A stretch of 64,000 nucleotides of DNA from positions 1,178,001 to 1,242,000 of the forward strand of contig CP065000.1 of the NCBI GenBank assembly GCA_016700075.1. Direction: 5' to 3'. Each line of letters starts with the position of its first letter. The first letter of the stretch is position 1. The notes beneath the pieces were generated by a model, which searched no databases, was not told where the DNA came from, and saw only the letters and a list, made by a program, of their open reading frames with translations. This document shows, one piece after another, positions 35,351 to 43,866 of this stretch. The position numbers and the translations under genes were made by a program. Source of the stretch: Acidobacteriota bacterium (GTDB lineage Bacteria > Acidobacteriota > Blastocatellia > Pyrinomonadales > Pyrinomonadaceae).

Positions 35351-35411
35351 ACAGGTGACGCTCTCAGGAGTGTCTATCCCGTCACCTGTCATTTGTCATT
35401 TGTCACTGTTT
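35351..35411. repeat. Hairpin and tandem repeats at the usual nuoI position
   Basis: ACAGGTGACG (35351-35360) and CGTCACCTGT (35380-35389) form a perfect 10-bp inverted repeat with a 19-base loop. Directly after come tandem GTCATTT units. No coding sequence fits between nuoH and nuoJ. It may be a dispersed repeat, an RNA processing or stabilising hairpin, or the scar of a lost gene. Confidence 0.6.
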
Positions 35412-35413
35412 TT

Positions 35414-35953
35414 ATGGTTTCGACGGCATTATTTTTCTTGTTCGCAGGGTTCGCCATCGCTTGCGCCGTATCTTTGGTGTATCACAAGAACCCGCTGTAC
35501 AGCGCCATCTCGCTAGTCGGTGTATTTGTGGCTTTGTCGTGCATTTATTTGACACTGGCTTCGCCCTTTATTGCCGTAACGCAGATACTCGTTTATGCCG
35601 GCGCGATCATGGTGCTTGTCATTTTTGTGATAATGCTGCTGAATCTGGACGACGAGCAGCCTAGGACGCGGCTGGCGTATCTTTACACGTTGGGCGGCGG
35701 GCTTGGTGTCGTGCTGTTGGCACAGACGCTTTTTGTATTTTATTCGGTGCTGAAGACGCCTTTGCAGCCCGTCGACCCGAACGCTACCGCAGGAAGCACA
35801 CTTAGCCTCGGGCGGGCAATGTACACAGAATATCTTCTGCCTGTCGAGATAGTCGGTATCATGCTTTTGATGGCGATAGTAGGCGCCGTGGTTTTGGCAC
35901 GCAAACAGGCTCGCGTAGGCCTGGAAGCGGTAGATGGAAAGAAAGAAGGTTAA
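35414..35953 (+). CDS. nuoJ: NADH-quinone oxidoreductase subunit J
   Basis: A 179-residue ND6-type subunit with five membrane helices. NPLYSAISLVGVFVALSCIYL and the QILVYAGAIMVLVIFVIMLL helix (with the pi-bulge sequence VYAGAIMVL) are diagnostic. The frame also opens at a TTG at 35393, inside the tandem repeats; the ATG at 35414 (MVSTALFF) is the better start. It is separated from nuoH by the hairpin region. Confidence 0.94.
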   Translation: MVSTALFFLFAGFAIACAVSLVYHKNPLYSAISLVGVFVALSCIYLTLASPFIAVTQILVYAGAIMVLVIFVIMLLNLDDEQPRTRLAYLYTLGGGLGVVLLAQTLFVFYSVLKTPLQPVDPNATAGSTLSLGRAMYTEYLLPVEIVGIMLLMAIVGAVVLARKQARVGLEAVDGKKEG

Positions 35954-35981
35954 CCGCCGAATCTGTCGGCATTTGTAAGAC

Positions 35982-36287
35982 ATGGAACCGAATCTGGCGA
36001 GTTATCTCGCGTTATCAGGAATACTTTTCACCATCGGTGCCGTTGGCGTTATATATAAACGCAACGCTTTGGGCATGTTCATGTGTATCGAGCTAATGCT
36101 CAATTCCGTGAACCTTACCTTTATTGCGTTCGCCCGCTATTACGGCGATACGACGGGGCAGCTTTTTGTTTTTATGGTAATGGCGGTCGCCGCGTGCGAG
36201 GCCGCCGTCGGGCTCGGCATCATCATCGCATTCTTCCGCAACAAGGTGACGATAGATGTTGACGAGGCGAGTTTGTTGAAGAACTAG
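35982..36287 (+). CDS. nuoK: NADH-quinone oxidoreductase subunit K
   Basis: A 101-residue ND4L-type subunit with three membrane helices. The conserved acidic residues of the proton path are present in MFMCIELMLNSVNLTF (Glu in helix 2) and AACEAAVGLGIIIAFF (Glu in helix 3). The length is normal. It lies 28 bases after nuoJ and nine before nuoL. Confidence 0.96.
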   Translation: MEPNLASYLALSGILFTIGAVGVIYKRNALGMFMCIELMLNSVNLTFIAFARYYGDTTGQLFVFMVMAVAACEAAVGLGIIIAFFRNKVTIDVDEASLLKN

Positions 36288-36296
36288 TCACGAAAA

Positions 36297-38456
36297 ATGA
36301 CTGAGAATAATCTATTAAGCGTGATCATTTTTGCCCCGCTGGCGGGTGCAGTGATCAATTGGCTCATCGGCGGCAGGCTGCGCAATGAGCTGTTTTCGGG
36401 CGTGATCGCCTGCGGTGCGATCGCTGTTTCTGCGGCGGTGGCGTTCTATTTGGCTTTCGTCGCGGGCGGCGGTGCTCTGTTCATCGACAAGCCCATTCTC
36501 GACCATATCTGGACGTGGATCAGCGTCGGCGGATTTCGTGCTGATTTTGCGCTTGGAATGGACCGTTTGTCCGGGGTCTATGCCTGTTTTGTAACCTTTG
36601 TCGGGTTCTTTATTCACGTTTTTGCGACCGGTTATATGAAAGGCGACGACGGTTTTTACCGATTTTTCGCCTATCTGAATCTATTTATGTTCGCGATGCT
36701 GACGCTCGTGCTCGCGGACAATTACCTGCTGATGTTCGTCGGCTGGGAAGGCGTCGGGCTTTGCTCGTATCTGCTGATCGGCTATTACCTGAAAAAGAAC
36801 GAAGCACGCGAGGCCGCCAAGAAGGCGTTCGTGATGAACCGCATCGGCGACTGGGGCGTGCTGATGGCGATATTTTTGACGTTCACGCTGACAGGCTCGA
36901 TCTCGTTTTTTGACAAGACCGTCGGCGGCGAAGAGGTGCAGAGCGTCTTTACATGGGTGCTGCAGAACGTGACTGCGGCAGAGCCTTTTACTTGGGGAGC
37001 GATCGTAGCTGGCGGCCTGACGACGATCGGCGTACTGCTGTTCATTGGTGCGACCGGTAAATCCGCTCAGATACCGCTGCTCACGTGGCTGCCTGACGCT
37101 ATGGCCGGCCCGACGCCCGTTTCGGCACTCATCCACGCGGCTACAATGGTCACTGCGGGCGTTTATTTGGTGGTCCGCTCGAATGTCATTTATCAGCTCT
37201 CGCCGACAGCGATGTGGATCATCGCCATCGTCGGTGCGGCAACGGCCATATTTGCAGCGACCATCGCCATCGCACAAAACGATATAAAGAAGGTCCTCGC
37301 GTATTCGACCGTCTCACAACTCGGCTTTATGTTCCTCGCCGCGGGCGTCGGTGCTTTTGTCGTTGCGATCTTTCACGTGATGACGCACGCGTTCTTTAAG
37401 GCGTTGCTCTTCCTCGGTTCCGGTTCGGTCATTCACGGGATGCACCACGAACAGGACATGAGAAAAATGGGCAATCTTAAGAAATACATGCCCATCACGT
37501 GCGTCACGATGGCGACGGGCTGGCTGGCGATCGCGGGAATACCGATATTTTCAGGCTTTTTCTCAAAGGACGAGATACTTTACAAGACGTTCGCCGCCGA
37601 CAAGTATTTCCAAAACGGCGCGTTTCCGGGCAATGAGTTCCTGTGGATCGTCGCGGTCATTACGGCCGTTCTGACGGCGATCTATATGACGCGGATGATG
37701 ATCATGACGTTCTGGGGCGACGAGCGCTGGTCAGAACCACCTGCGGTAGCGGGTGGTTTAACGCACGACTCTGCGACACATGATGAGCACGCAGACGGCC
37801 ATCACGACGCTCACGGCGACGATAACGACGAACATCACGCACTGCCGCCGAATTTCAAACCGCACGAATCTCCGTGGGTGATGACCGTGCCGCTTATCGT
37901 GCTGGCGTTCCTCTCGACGGTCGGCGGCCTCGTAGGTATTCCGTATGCTATGAGTTCGCTGGTCGGCATCAAGGACGCGAATGCGTTCGAGCATGTCCTC
38001 GAACCGGTCGTCGCAGATGTCGAAACGCCTGCTGCCGTAAAGGCTCGCGAGAACGCGAAAGCACATTCGCCCGAAGCGGTCAGCACGGAACGCTGGCTCG
38101 CACTGCTGTCGACGGTGATGGCAGTTTTCGGTATTGCGGTCGGATTTTTGCTTTTCCGGAACAATCCGCTTCGCAAGATGCCGAAGATACTCGAGCAGAA
38201 ATGGCGGCTCGACGAGTTTTACAACGGCTACATCGTCGATCCGCTGACGAACCTTTCCCGCAAGCGTCTGTGGCAGGGCTTTGACCTTGGTTTCATCGAC
38301 GGAGCCGTAAACGGCATCGGCAGTTTTGTAATGGCGCTCGGCAACATCGTCCGCGGTGTTCAGGTCGGTTATGTCCGAACATATGCGGCATTCATCCTGC
38401 TGGGTGCGTTGGCCGTGATCGGATATTTTATCTATTTTGGTTTCAAGCTTTTGTAG
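36297..38456 (+). CDS. nuoL: NADH-quinone oxidoreductase subunit L
   Basis: A 719-residue antiporter-like subunit at the far end of the membrane arm. The core has WEGVGLCSYLLIGYY, the TGKSAQIPLLTWLPDAMAGP motif with its pump Lys, and LIHAATMVTAGVYL and HVMTHAFFKALLFLGSGSVIH (in parts). A long hydrophilic loop at about residues 480-525 is unusually His/Asp-rich (EHADGHHDAHGDDNDEHHAL). The C-terminus has the lateral helix and a final membrane anchor. The longer length than the ~610-residue E. coli protein comes from this loop and the tail. Confidence 0.96.
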   Translation: MTENNLLSVIIFAPLAGAVINWLIGGRLRNELFSGVIACGAIAVSAAVAFYLAFVAGGGALFIDKPILDHIWTWISVGGFRADFALGMDRLSGVYACFVTFVGFFIHVFATGYMKGDDGFYRFFAYLNLFMFAMLTLVLADNYLLMFVGWEGVGLCSYLLIGYYLKKNEAREAAKKAFVMNRIGDWGVLMAIFLTFTLTGSISFFDKTVGGEEVQSVFTWVLQNVTAAEPFTWGAIVAGGLTTIGVLLFIGATGKSAQIPLLTWLPDAMAGPTPVSALIHAATMVTAGVYLVVRSNVIYQLSPTAMWIIAIVGAATAIFAATIAIAQNDIKKVLAYSTVSQLGFMFLAAGVGAFVVAIFHVMTHAFFKALLFLGSGSVIHGMHHEQDMRKMGNLKKYMPITCVTMATGWLAIAGIPIFSGFFSKDEILYKTFAADKYFQNGAFPGNEFLWIVAVITAVLTAIYMTRMMIMTFWGDERWSEPPAVAGGLTHDSATHDEHADGHHDAHGDDNDEHHALPPNFKPHESPWVMTVPLIVLAFLSTVGGLVGIPYAMSSLVGIKDANAFEHVLEPVVADVETPAAVKARENAKAHSPEAVSTERWLALLSTVMAVFGIAVGFLLFRNNPLRKMPKILEQKWRLDEFYNGYIVDPLTNLSRKRLWQGFDLGFIDGAVNGIGSFVMALGNIVRGVQVGYVRTYAAFILLGALAVIGYFIYFGFKLL

Positions 38457-38457
38457 T

Positions 38458-39075
38458 ATGAAGTTTTTCTTACAACTGTTCTTATTGATCGTATTCGCCG
38501 TCGGATCTGCCGCGGCACAGGGCCGTATCGTTTCGGGCGATTACGGCAGTCTGGTCATCGGAATTGATGCGAAAGGCCGCCTGACCGGGCATTTCGCTGA
38601 GGCTCTCGGTGTCGAGGACAACGGAAAGCCGCGTTTCACCTGTTCGTTCCTGCTTCAGTCTGACAGGTCTTCAGACGGGATCTACACCGTAATGACCTGG
38701 CATCCGAACAGCCCCGCAGAGCCTCTGTTCGGTTCGCTGTCTGCAACCGAGAACGGCGTGGTTTTGAAACTGCCCGAATCGCACGGCGGCTGCGGCATGG
38801 TCGCTCCGGACATCGCATCGGATGGGGGACAGAGTTTTGAACTCGTACGTGCGGGCAATTGGATCGGTGCAGGCTGGGTGCGGTCGCCAAAGGCCTATTT
38901 TCACACCTCGGCAAGCGCCGCCGCACGCGGCAAGGCATTCATCGTAAAGGACGACCGTATCGTCATTTACGCAAAACGCGGCGGTTGGGTCGAGGCAGAA
39001 TACACGAATGAAGCGGGGCGCACAACGCGAGGCTGGCTGAAACTGGACGACCTGTATCCGGACGAGCCGTTCTAA
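38458..39075 (+). CDS. Exported protein with SH3-type C-terminus, inside the nuo operon
   Basis: A 205-residue protein starting at an ATG two bases after the nuoL stop (the frame upstream of it runs inside nuoL). Signal peptide 1-21 ends AAAQ. The middle (ETASLGVEDN-like beta strands, FTCSFLLQSD, HGGCGMVAP) is not recognised. The last ~60 residues resemble a bacterial SH3 domain (KAFIVKDDRIVIYAKRGG, then RTTRGWLKLDDLYP). It is not a complex I subunit but shares the transcript, with nuoM 19 bases downstream. Function unknown. Confidence 0.75.
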   Translation: MKFFLQLFLLIVFAVGSAAAQGRIVSGDYGSLVIGIDAKGRLTGHFAEALGVEDNGKPRFTCSFLLQSDRSSDGIYTVMTWHPNSPAEPLFGSLSATENGVVLKLPESHGGCGMVAPDIASDGGQSFELVRAGNWIGAGWVRSPKAYFHTSASAAARGKAFIVKDDRIVIYAKRGGWVEAEYTNEAGRTTRGWLKLDDLYPDEPF

Positions 39076-39093
39076 AAACCGGCAATAATTGAA

Positions 39094-40716
39094 ATGGACT
39101 TTTTGCTGAACAACCTATTGACCATCCTGATCCTGCTGCCGGTGATCGGTGCGGTACTGACCATCGCTCATCAGGCATTTTGGAAACAGGAAAGTCATCT
39201 GAAATGGCTGACGCTGGGCTGGACGATGCTAATGTTCGTTGTGTCGCTGCTGATGTTCTCGTCTACGGCGGCGGGGCCGAGCGGCTACTTTTTCGAACAG
39301 AACGTGCCGTGGATCAAGGCCATCAATGCGAACTATCACGTCGGCGTTGACGGGCTCAGCTTTTGGCTGATCATCCTTACGACGTTCATCATGCCGATCG
39401 CGGTGCTTTCGACATGGCATGCCGTCGAGAAAAGGCCGACGGCGTTCTACGTTTTTCTACTGCTGCTCGAATCGGCCATGATCGGCGTTTTCGTCTCGCT
39501 CGACCTGCTTGTTTTCTATCTTTTCTTTGAAGCGTCGCTTGTGCCGATGTTCTTCCTGATAGGCATTTGGGGCGGAGCGAACCGCATTTACGCGGCAGTC
39601 AAGTTCTTTATTTTCACGGCTTTTGGCAGTTTGCTGATGCTGGTCGCGATCATTTCGCTGTATTTTCTCTATGCCGATCAGACGGGCCTCGGCGGTTCGT
39701 TTGACCTCGTCGCGATACTGAACGCCATGAACACCGGCAACCTCGTCATCGGGCCGCAGACCGGAATGCTTTTGTTCCTCGCATTCGCGTTAGCGTTCTC
39801 GATCAAGGTGCCGCTGTTCCCGTTCCATACCTGGCTGCCCGATGCACATACTGAGGCTCCGACAGCGGGGTCGGTAATTCTTGCCGCCGTGCTTCTTAAG
39901 ATGGGAACCTACGGCCTGATGCGTTTCAACTTCACGCTGTTCCCAGAGCAGAGCCGCGAGCTTGCGTGGCTTTTCATCACGCTGGCGATCATCGGCATCA
40001 TTTACGGAGCTCTCGTCGCAATGGTTCAGCCCGATGTGAAGCGTCTGGTCGCTTATTCGTCGGTCGCACACATGGGGTTTGTGATACTCGGAATGTTCTC
40101 GTTTACCGAGATCGGAATGCAGGGCGCCGTTTTTCAGATGCTCGCACACGGCATCTCGACGGGAGCATTATTCCTGCTCGTAGGCTTTATTTACGAACGA
40201 CGGCACACGCGTGAGATCAAGGAATTCGGCGGCCTGGCGAACATAATGCCGATCTACGCGACCATCTTTGTCATTACGACGATGTCGTCGATCGGCCTGC
40301 CGTTCCTGAACGGCTTCGTCGGCGAGTTCATGATAATGCTCGGAATGTGGAAATCGACCATTCTCGGCATCACATCGGGCGTAAATTGGAACTACATCGC
40401 TACGATGCTTGCGGGCACCGGCGTTATTTTCGCGGCGGTCTATCTGCTATGGATGGTGCAGCGAGTATTTTTCGGCAAGGTAACAAAGGACGAGAATCGT
40501 ACGCTTTCCGACCTGAGTTTTCGCGAGATAGGCCTGATGGCTCCGCTGCTCGTGCTGATGGTCTATATGGGCGTTTATCCGACGCCGTTCCTCAAGCGTA
40601 TGGACGAGCCGATCAAGGCGATCCATGAACGCGTGATGCAGCGCAGCGGCGGAACCGTGGCTAAACAAGATATCGAACCTGCACCGCAATCCGACGCGGT
40701 CGGGATGAACAGGTAA
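39094..40716 (+). CDS. nuoM: NADH-quinone oxidoreductase subunit M
   Basis: A 540-residue antiporter-like (ND4-type) subunit with about 14 helices. VGVDGLSFWLIILTTFIMPIA, YLFFEASLVPMFFLIGIWGG with its conserved Glu, KVPLFPFHTWLPDAHTEAPT with the pump Lys, and SSVAHMGFVILGMFS are diagnostic. The C-terminus is a short polar tail. Its stop overlaps the nuoN ATG by one base (TAATG). Confidence 0.96.
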   Translation: MDFLLNNLLTILILLPVIGAVLTIAHQAFWKQESHLKWLTLGWTMLMFVVSLLMFSSTAAGPSGYFFEQNVPWIKAINANYHVGVDGLSFWLIILTTFIMPIAVLSTWHAVEKRPTAFYVFLLLLESAMIGVFVSLDLLVFYLFFEASLVPMFFLIGIWGGANRIYAAVKFFIFTAFGSLLMLVAIISLYFLYADQTGLGGSFDLVAILNAMNTGNLVIGPQTGMLLFLAFALAFSIKVPLFPFHTWLPDAHTEAPTAGSVILAAVLLKMGTYGLMRFNFTLFPEQSRELAWLFITLAIIGIIYGALVAMVQPDVKRLVAYSSVAHMGFVILGMFSFTEIGMQGAVFQMLAHGISTGALFLLVGFIYERRHTREIKEFGGLANIMPIYATIFVITTMSSIGLPFLNGFVGEFMIMLGMWKSTILGITSGVNWNYIATMLAGTGVIFAAVYLLWMVQRVFFGKVTKDENRTLSDLSFREIGLMAPLLVLMVYMGVYPTPFLKRMDEPIKAIHERVMQRSGGTVAKQDIEPAPQSDAVGMNR

Positions 40717-42260
40717 TGAACACCTTTTTTCTGACAGATCTGGTAACACCCGAGGTTAACCTCACGATCATCCTGCCGGAGATCGTGTTGGCGGTCGCGG
40801 GCATCATAGTTATGCTCTACGACAGCTTTTTTCCTAAGCAGCGAGCCGTTACGGGCATCATTTCGCTCATCGCCCTCGCGGCGACAGGCGTTATTCTCGC
40901 GATGCTGTGGAGCGGCGGCCAGCCGGCGACCGCGTGGAACGGAATGATCGTTCACGACAGCCTACGGCTGAGTTTCTCGTTCGTCTTCGTGTTCGTTTCG
41001 GCTATGACGGTGCTAATTTCGACCGTCTGGGTCGAACGCGAAGATGTCGCAGTCGGTGAATACCACGCACTCCTGCTTTTCGCGACGTTCGGAATGCTGC
41101 TGATGGCATCGGGCAACGATCTCGTCGTTATTTTCCTCGGCCTTGAGACGCTTTCCATCGCGACCTATGTGATGGCGGCACTCAGAAAAGGCGATCTGCG
41201 TTCGAACGAATCCGGAATGAAATATTTCATTCTCGGCTCGTTCGCCTCGGCATTTTTGCTTTACGGAATGGCGTTGATCTACGGTGCGACGGGCTCGACG
41301 GACCTGACCCGAATCGCTGAAAAGGTCGCTGATCCGAATTTCCCGGGTCTGTTGCTCGTCGGTGCGGCGATGCTCATCGTCGGCTTCGGTTTCAAGGTCG
41401 CCCTTGCTCCCTTCCACGTGTGGGCTCCTGACGTTTACGAAGGCGCGCCGACGGCGGTGACAGGTTTCATGGCCGCCGGGCCGAAAGCCGCTGCATTCGC
41501 ATCGTTTTTGCGCATTTTTGTTCTCGGGCTGCCGCTCGTTGCCGGAGTTGAGGTTGCGGGTTATCTGCACAGCTCGTGGATATCGGCCCTCGCGGTGATG
41601 GCGATCATTACCATCATCGTCGGCAACGCTGCCGCGATAATGCAAGACAACGTAAAACGCATGCTCGCGTATTCGTCCATCGCCCACGCGGGCTATGCGA
41701 TGACGGGATTCATCGGAGCGGGCCTCGCAACATCCGCCGCGGCACGCAGCGAAGCCATCGCCGCCGTGGCGTTCTATATGCTCACCTACGCCATCACGAA
41801 CATGGGTGCATTCGCCATCGTGACGCTGCTTGCCGAAAAGAACGACCGCCGCACCGAATTTGAGGACTATAACGGCATCGGATTCAAAACGCCCGTTCTT
41901 GCGTTCTCGCTGTCGCTGTTTATGCTCAGTCTGCTGGGACTGCCGCTGACCGCGGGATTCATGGGCAAGATACTCGTTTTCCGTCCCGCTCTCGAAGCAG
42001 GTTATCCGCTCGTGACGGCGCTCGTCGTCGTAGCGGTGGTCGGTACGGCGATATCGGCATACTATTACCTGAGGATGATCGTGGTGATGTTCTTTAAGGA
42101 ACGCACGACCGAATGGCAGCCGCCGCGTATCCCGGCCGCGCTTGCTGCAACGCTTATTATAACGGTTGCGGGCGTATTTTATTTCGGTATCTTTGCTGAC
42201 CGCGTCATCTCGGTATTCTCAACTGCGCCTTCTGCGGCGGTCATCGCCGCTGACAAATGA
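40716..42260 (+). CDS. nuoN: NADH-quinone oxidoreductase subunit N
   Basis: A 514-residue ND2-type antiporter-like subunit. FLGLETLSIATYVMAALRKGD, the KVALAPFHVWAPDVYEGAPT motif with the proton-path Lys and MLAYSSIAHAGYAMTGF identify it. Predicted 14 helices. It closes the complex I genes. Its stop is overlapped by the start of an unknown gene (ATGA at 42257), so the operon continues by one gene. Confidence 0.96.
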   Translation: MNTFFLTDLVTPEVNLTIILPEIVLAVAGIIVMLYDSFFPKQRAVTGIISLIALAATGVILAMLWSGGQPATAWNGMIVHDSLRLSFSFVFVFVSAMTVLISTVWVEREDVAVGEYHALLLFATFGMLLMASGNDLVVIFLGLETLSIATYVMAALRKGDLRSNESGMKYFILGSFASAFLLYGMALIYGATGSTDLTRIAEKVADPNFPGLLLVGAAMLIVGFGFKVALAPFHVWAPDVYEGAPTAVTGFMAAGPKAAAFASFLRIFVLGLPLVAGVEVAGYLHSSWISALAVMAIITIIVGNAAAIMQDNVKRMLAYSSIAHAGYAMTGFIGAGLATSAAARSEAIAAVAFYMLTYAITNMGAFAIVTLLAEKNDRRTEFEDYNGIGFKTPVLAFSLSLFMLSLLGLPLTAGFMGKILVFRPALEAGYPLVTALVVVAVVGTAISAYYYLRMIVVMFFKERTTEWQPPRIPAALAATLIITVAGVFYFGIFADRVISVFSTAPSAAVIAADK

Positions 42261-42727
42261 AGCCCCGCAGTGTCGGGTCTGTTGTAGATGAGATAGCGGC
42301 TGATAAGGCCGCGTGGTTGCCTGACCTTTATAAAACGCTCGTACGCAAACAGCGGACCCGCGCGGTCGGCATACTGATTCCCGCAAAGCAGAATTCTCCT
42401 GAGATAATCTACACTCTTCTCGGCATCGAGCTCCGCGTCGGTCGGAGCCGTTTTGCCTGTCCTGACCTCGCGACGGCGAGGTATATGCGTATTTTTGCAC
42501 GTATCGGCTGCGGAGATTTTGCAATTCCCTATGACATTACTCGTGTCTCGGCGGTAGCGGACAAGATGGAAACCGCTTGGCACCATTCAATGCTGCGGAT
42601 GGAGATGTTGATCGCAGAAATGCCTCTAAGTACAGCCAAACGCGTCCGAACGTCGGCCGTCAAACGCATGCGCGACGAGATCGCAGAGATCGGCCCGGGC
42701 GAGATGATGCCGGAATTCATTAAGTAG
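42257..42727 (+). CDS. Unknown soluble protein at the end of the nuo operon
   Basis: A 156-residue protein with no signal or membrane segment. The start ATG overlaps the nuoN stop by four bases, which implies translational coupling. Central sequence TRAVGILIPAKQNSPEIIYTLLGIELRVGRSRF (in parts) and a helical C-terminus with many Met/Arg (WHHSMLRMEMLIAEMP). I do not recognise a family. It is probably the last gene of the operon; no terminator hairpin with T-run is seen after it. Confidence 0.65.
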   Translation: MKPRSVGSVVDEIAADKAAWLPDLYKTLVRKQRTRAVGILIPAKQNSPEIIYTLLGIELRVGRSRFACPDLATARYMRIFARIGCGDFAIPYDITRVSAVADKMETAWHHSMLRMEMLIAEMPLSTAKRVRTSAVKRMRDEIAEIGPGEMMPEFIK

Positions 42728-42733
42728 ATCTTC

Positions 42734-42865
42734 ATCGCTAAGTCGCCGAGATGCAGAGTCAAAATGTGAAAAAGCGAACAATTTAGGCTCACATTCTCGG
42801 ATGATCGCGGCCCGGCGATCCTTTCTTCGTGCTGTTCGTGTCATTCGCGGCTGACTTTTCCGTGG
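42734..42865. repeat. Relics of two dispersed intergenic repeats
   Basis: The segment near 42734-42758 (CGCTAAGTCGCCGAGATGCAGAG) is made of short near-repeats of a G-A-G type, and that near 42824-42865 (TTCGTGCTGTTCGTGTCATTC and on to TTTCCGTGG) is built from TTCGTG units. Both are of the low-information, tandem-like kind seen at 23269-23421. No ORF fits. Origin unclear. Confidence 0.35.
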
Positions 42866-42917
42866 TTTTACGTTCCTGTTACAGGTGATATAATTTGGAA
42901 GTTCGCACTCAGTGCGA
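42866..42917 (+). promoter_or_regulatory. Promoter with palindromic operator ahead of the amidotransferase gene
   Basis: A perfect TATAAT lies at 42889-42894 with only a weak -35 (TTTACG near 42867). Just after it, at about +3 to +17, is a perfect 7-bp inverted repeat, TCGCACT C AGTGCGA (42903-42917). This position suits a repressor site or a 5' hairpin. Because the -10 abuts the upstream TTG start of the frame (42895), it favours the ATG at 42940 as start. Confidence 0.5.
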
Positions 42918-42939
42918 TGAACGACCCTCTTTCGAATCT

Positions 42940-43866
42940 ATGTACGACGCCGTGGCAAAGGGACTTGAGCCGGAACAAACATTGCCGTTTCCCTATAACA
43001 GAGCAAAATTCTGCCGGTACGAGCCTATTGAGAAATCAATAGACGCGGCGAAAGTACTGATAATGAACAATCTGCTCCGTTATGAGTCGGATGTTTCCGA
43101 ACTTGCCTACAAGGACTGGAAGAATTCCTTGAAGAATAGGCTTGAGTTCGAGCGAAAGGTGTCGGGGATGGCGTGTGACAATATCGCTCAGAACGTCATT
43201 CGACTGGTCCGCAATCCGAAGACCCTCACCGTACATCTTTCGGAGATCGCCGAGGCCGCCGAAAGCTATCAGCCTGACGCGATCGTAATGAGCGGCACCT
43301 ACGCCGATTTTGACTATTATAATCCCGAGCACATCGCGAGTTTTGAGCAGTTCATACGTAAAACCAAGATACCGGTACTCGCCATTTGCGGAGCTCATCA
43401 GCTGGTTTCGATATCTTTCGGCGCAAAGCTGAAAACGCTGGACGGTCTTGACCTTGCTGCAAAACGCGATAACCGCGTTGTCGAATATCAGTACCGGTTC
43501 GTAAAGATCGTGGATCGTACAGACCCGATATTCCAAGGGATAAATGACGAAAGGTCAGGAATCTGGCAGGACTATACTACTCAAGACGACATTCTGCGCG
43601 TTTGGCAGAACCACGGCGTTCAAGTGGACGGAGTTCCTGAAGGATTCACGCTTCTCGCAACCTCTTATCTGTGCAAGAACCAGATGATGGTCAAACGCTC
43701 AGATGGCCAACTGATCTACACGGTCCAGTTCCACCTGGAAAAATCCTTTGAGGACTGGTCAAAGAACCCCACACGCTGGGAACACCCCAACGAAAGCCGC
43801 GACGGCCGCATTCTTTTTGAGAATTTCCTGAAACTTGCAGTTGCCAGAGGCCATCAACAGGCCTAG
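42940..43866 (+). CDS. Class I glutamine amidotransferase family protein
   Basis: A 308-residue protein. The C-terminal ~200 residues are a class I glutamine amidotransferase fold with a complete triad: C150 in AICGAHQLV, H265 and E267 in QFHLEKS. The N-terminal ~100 residues are specific to this protein (NLLRYESDVSELAYKDW). It should release ammonia from glutamine or act as a gamma-glutamyl hydrolase; no synthase domain is attached. The frame could start at TTG 42895, but the promoter position argues for 42940. It meets the YbdK-like gene tail to tail with no intervening base. Confidence 0.8.
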   Translation: MYDAVAKGLEPEQTLPFPYNRAKFCRYEPIEKSIDAAKVLIMNNLLRYESDVSELAYKDWKNSLKNRLEFERKVSGMACDNIAQNVIRLVRNPKTLTVHLSEIAEAAESYQPDAIVMSGTYADFDYYNPEHIASFEQFIRKTKIPVLAICGAHQLVSISFGAKLKTLDGLDLAAKRDNRVVEYQYRFVKIVDRTDPIFQGINDERSGIWQDYTTQDDILRVWQNHGVQVDGVPEGFTLLATSYLCKNQMMVKRSDGQLIYTVQFHLEKSFEDWSKNPTRWEHPNESRDGRILFENFLKLAVARGHQQA

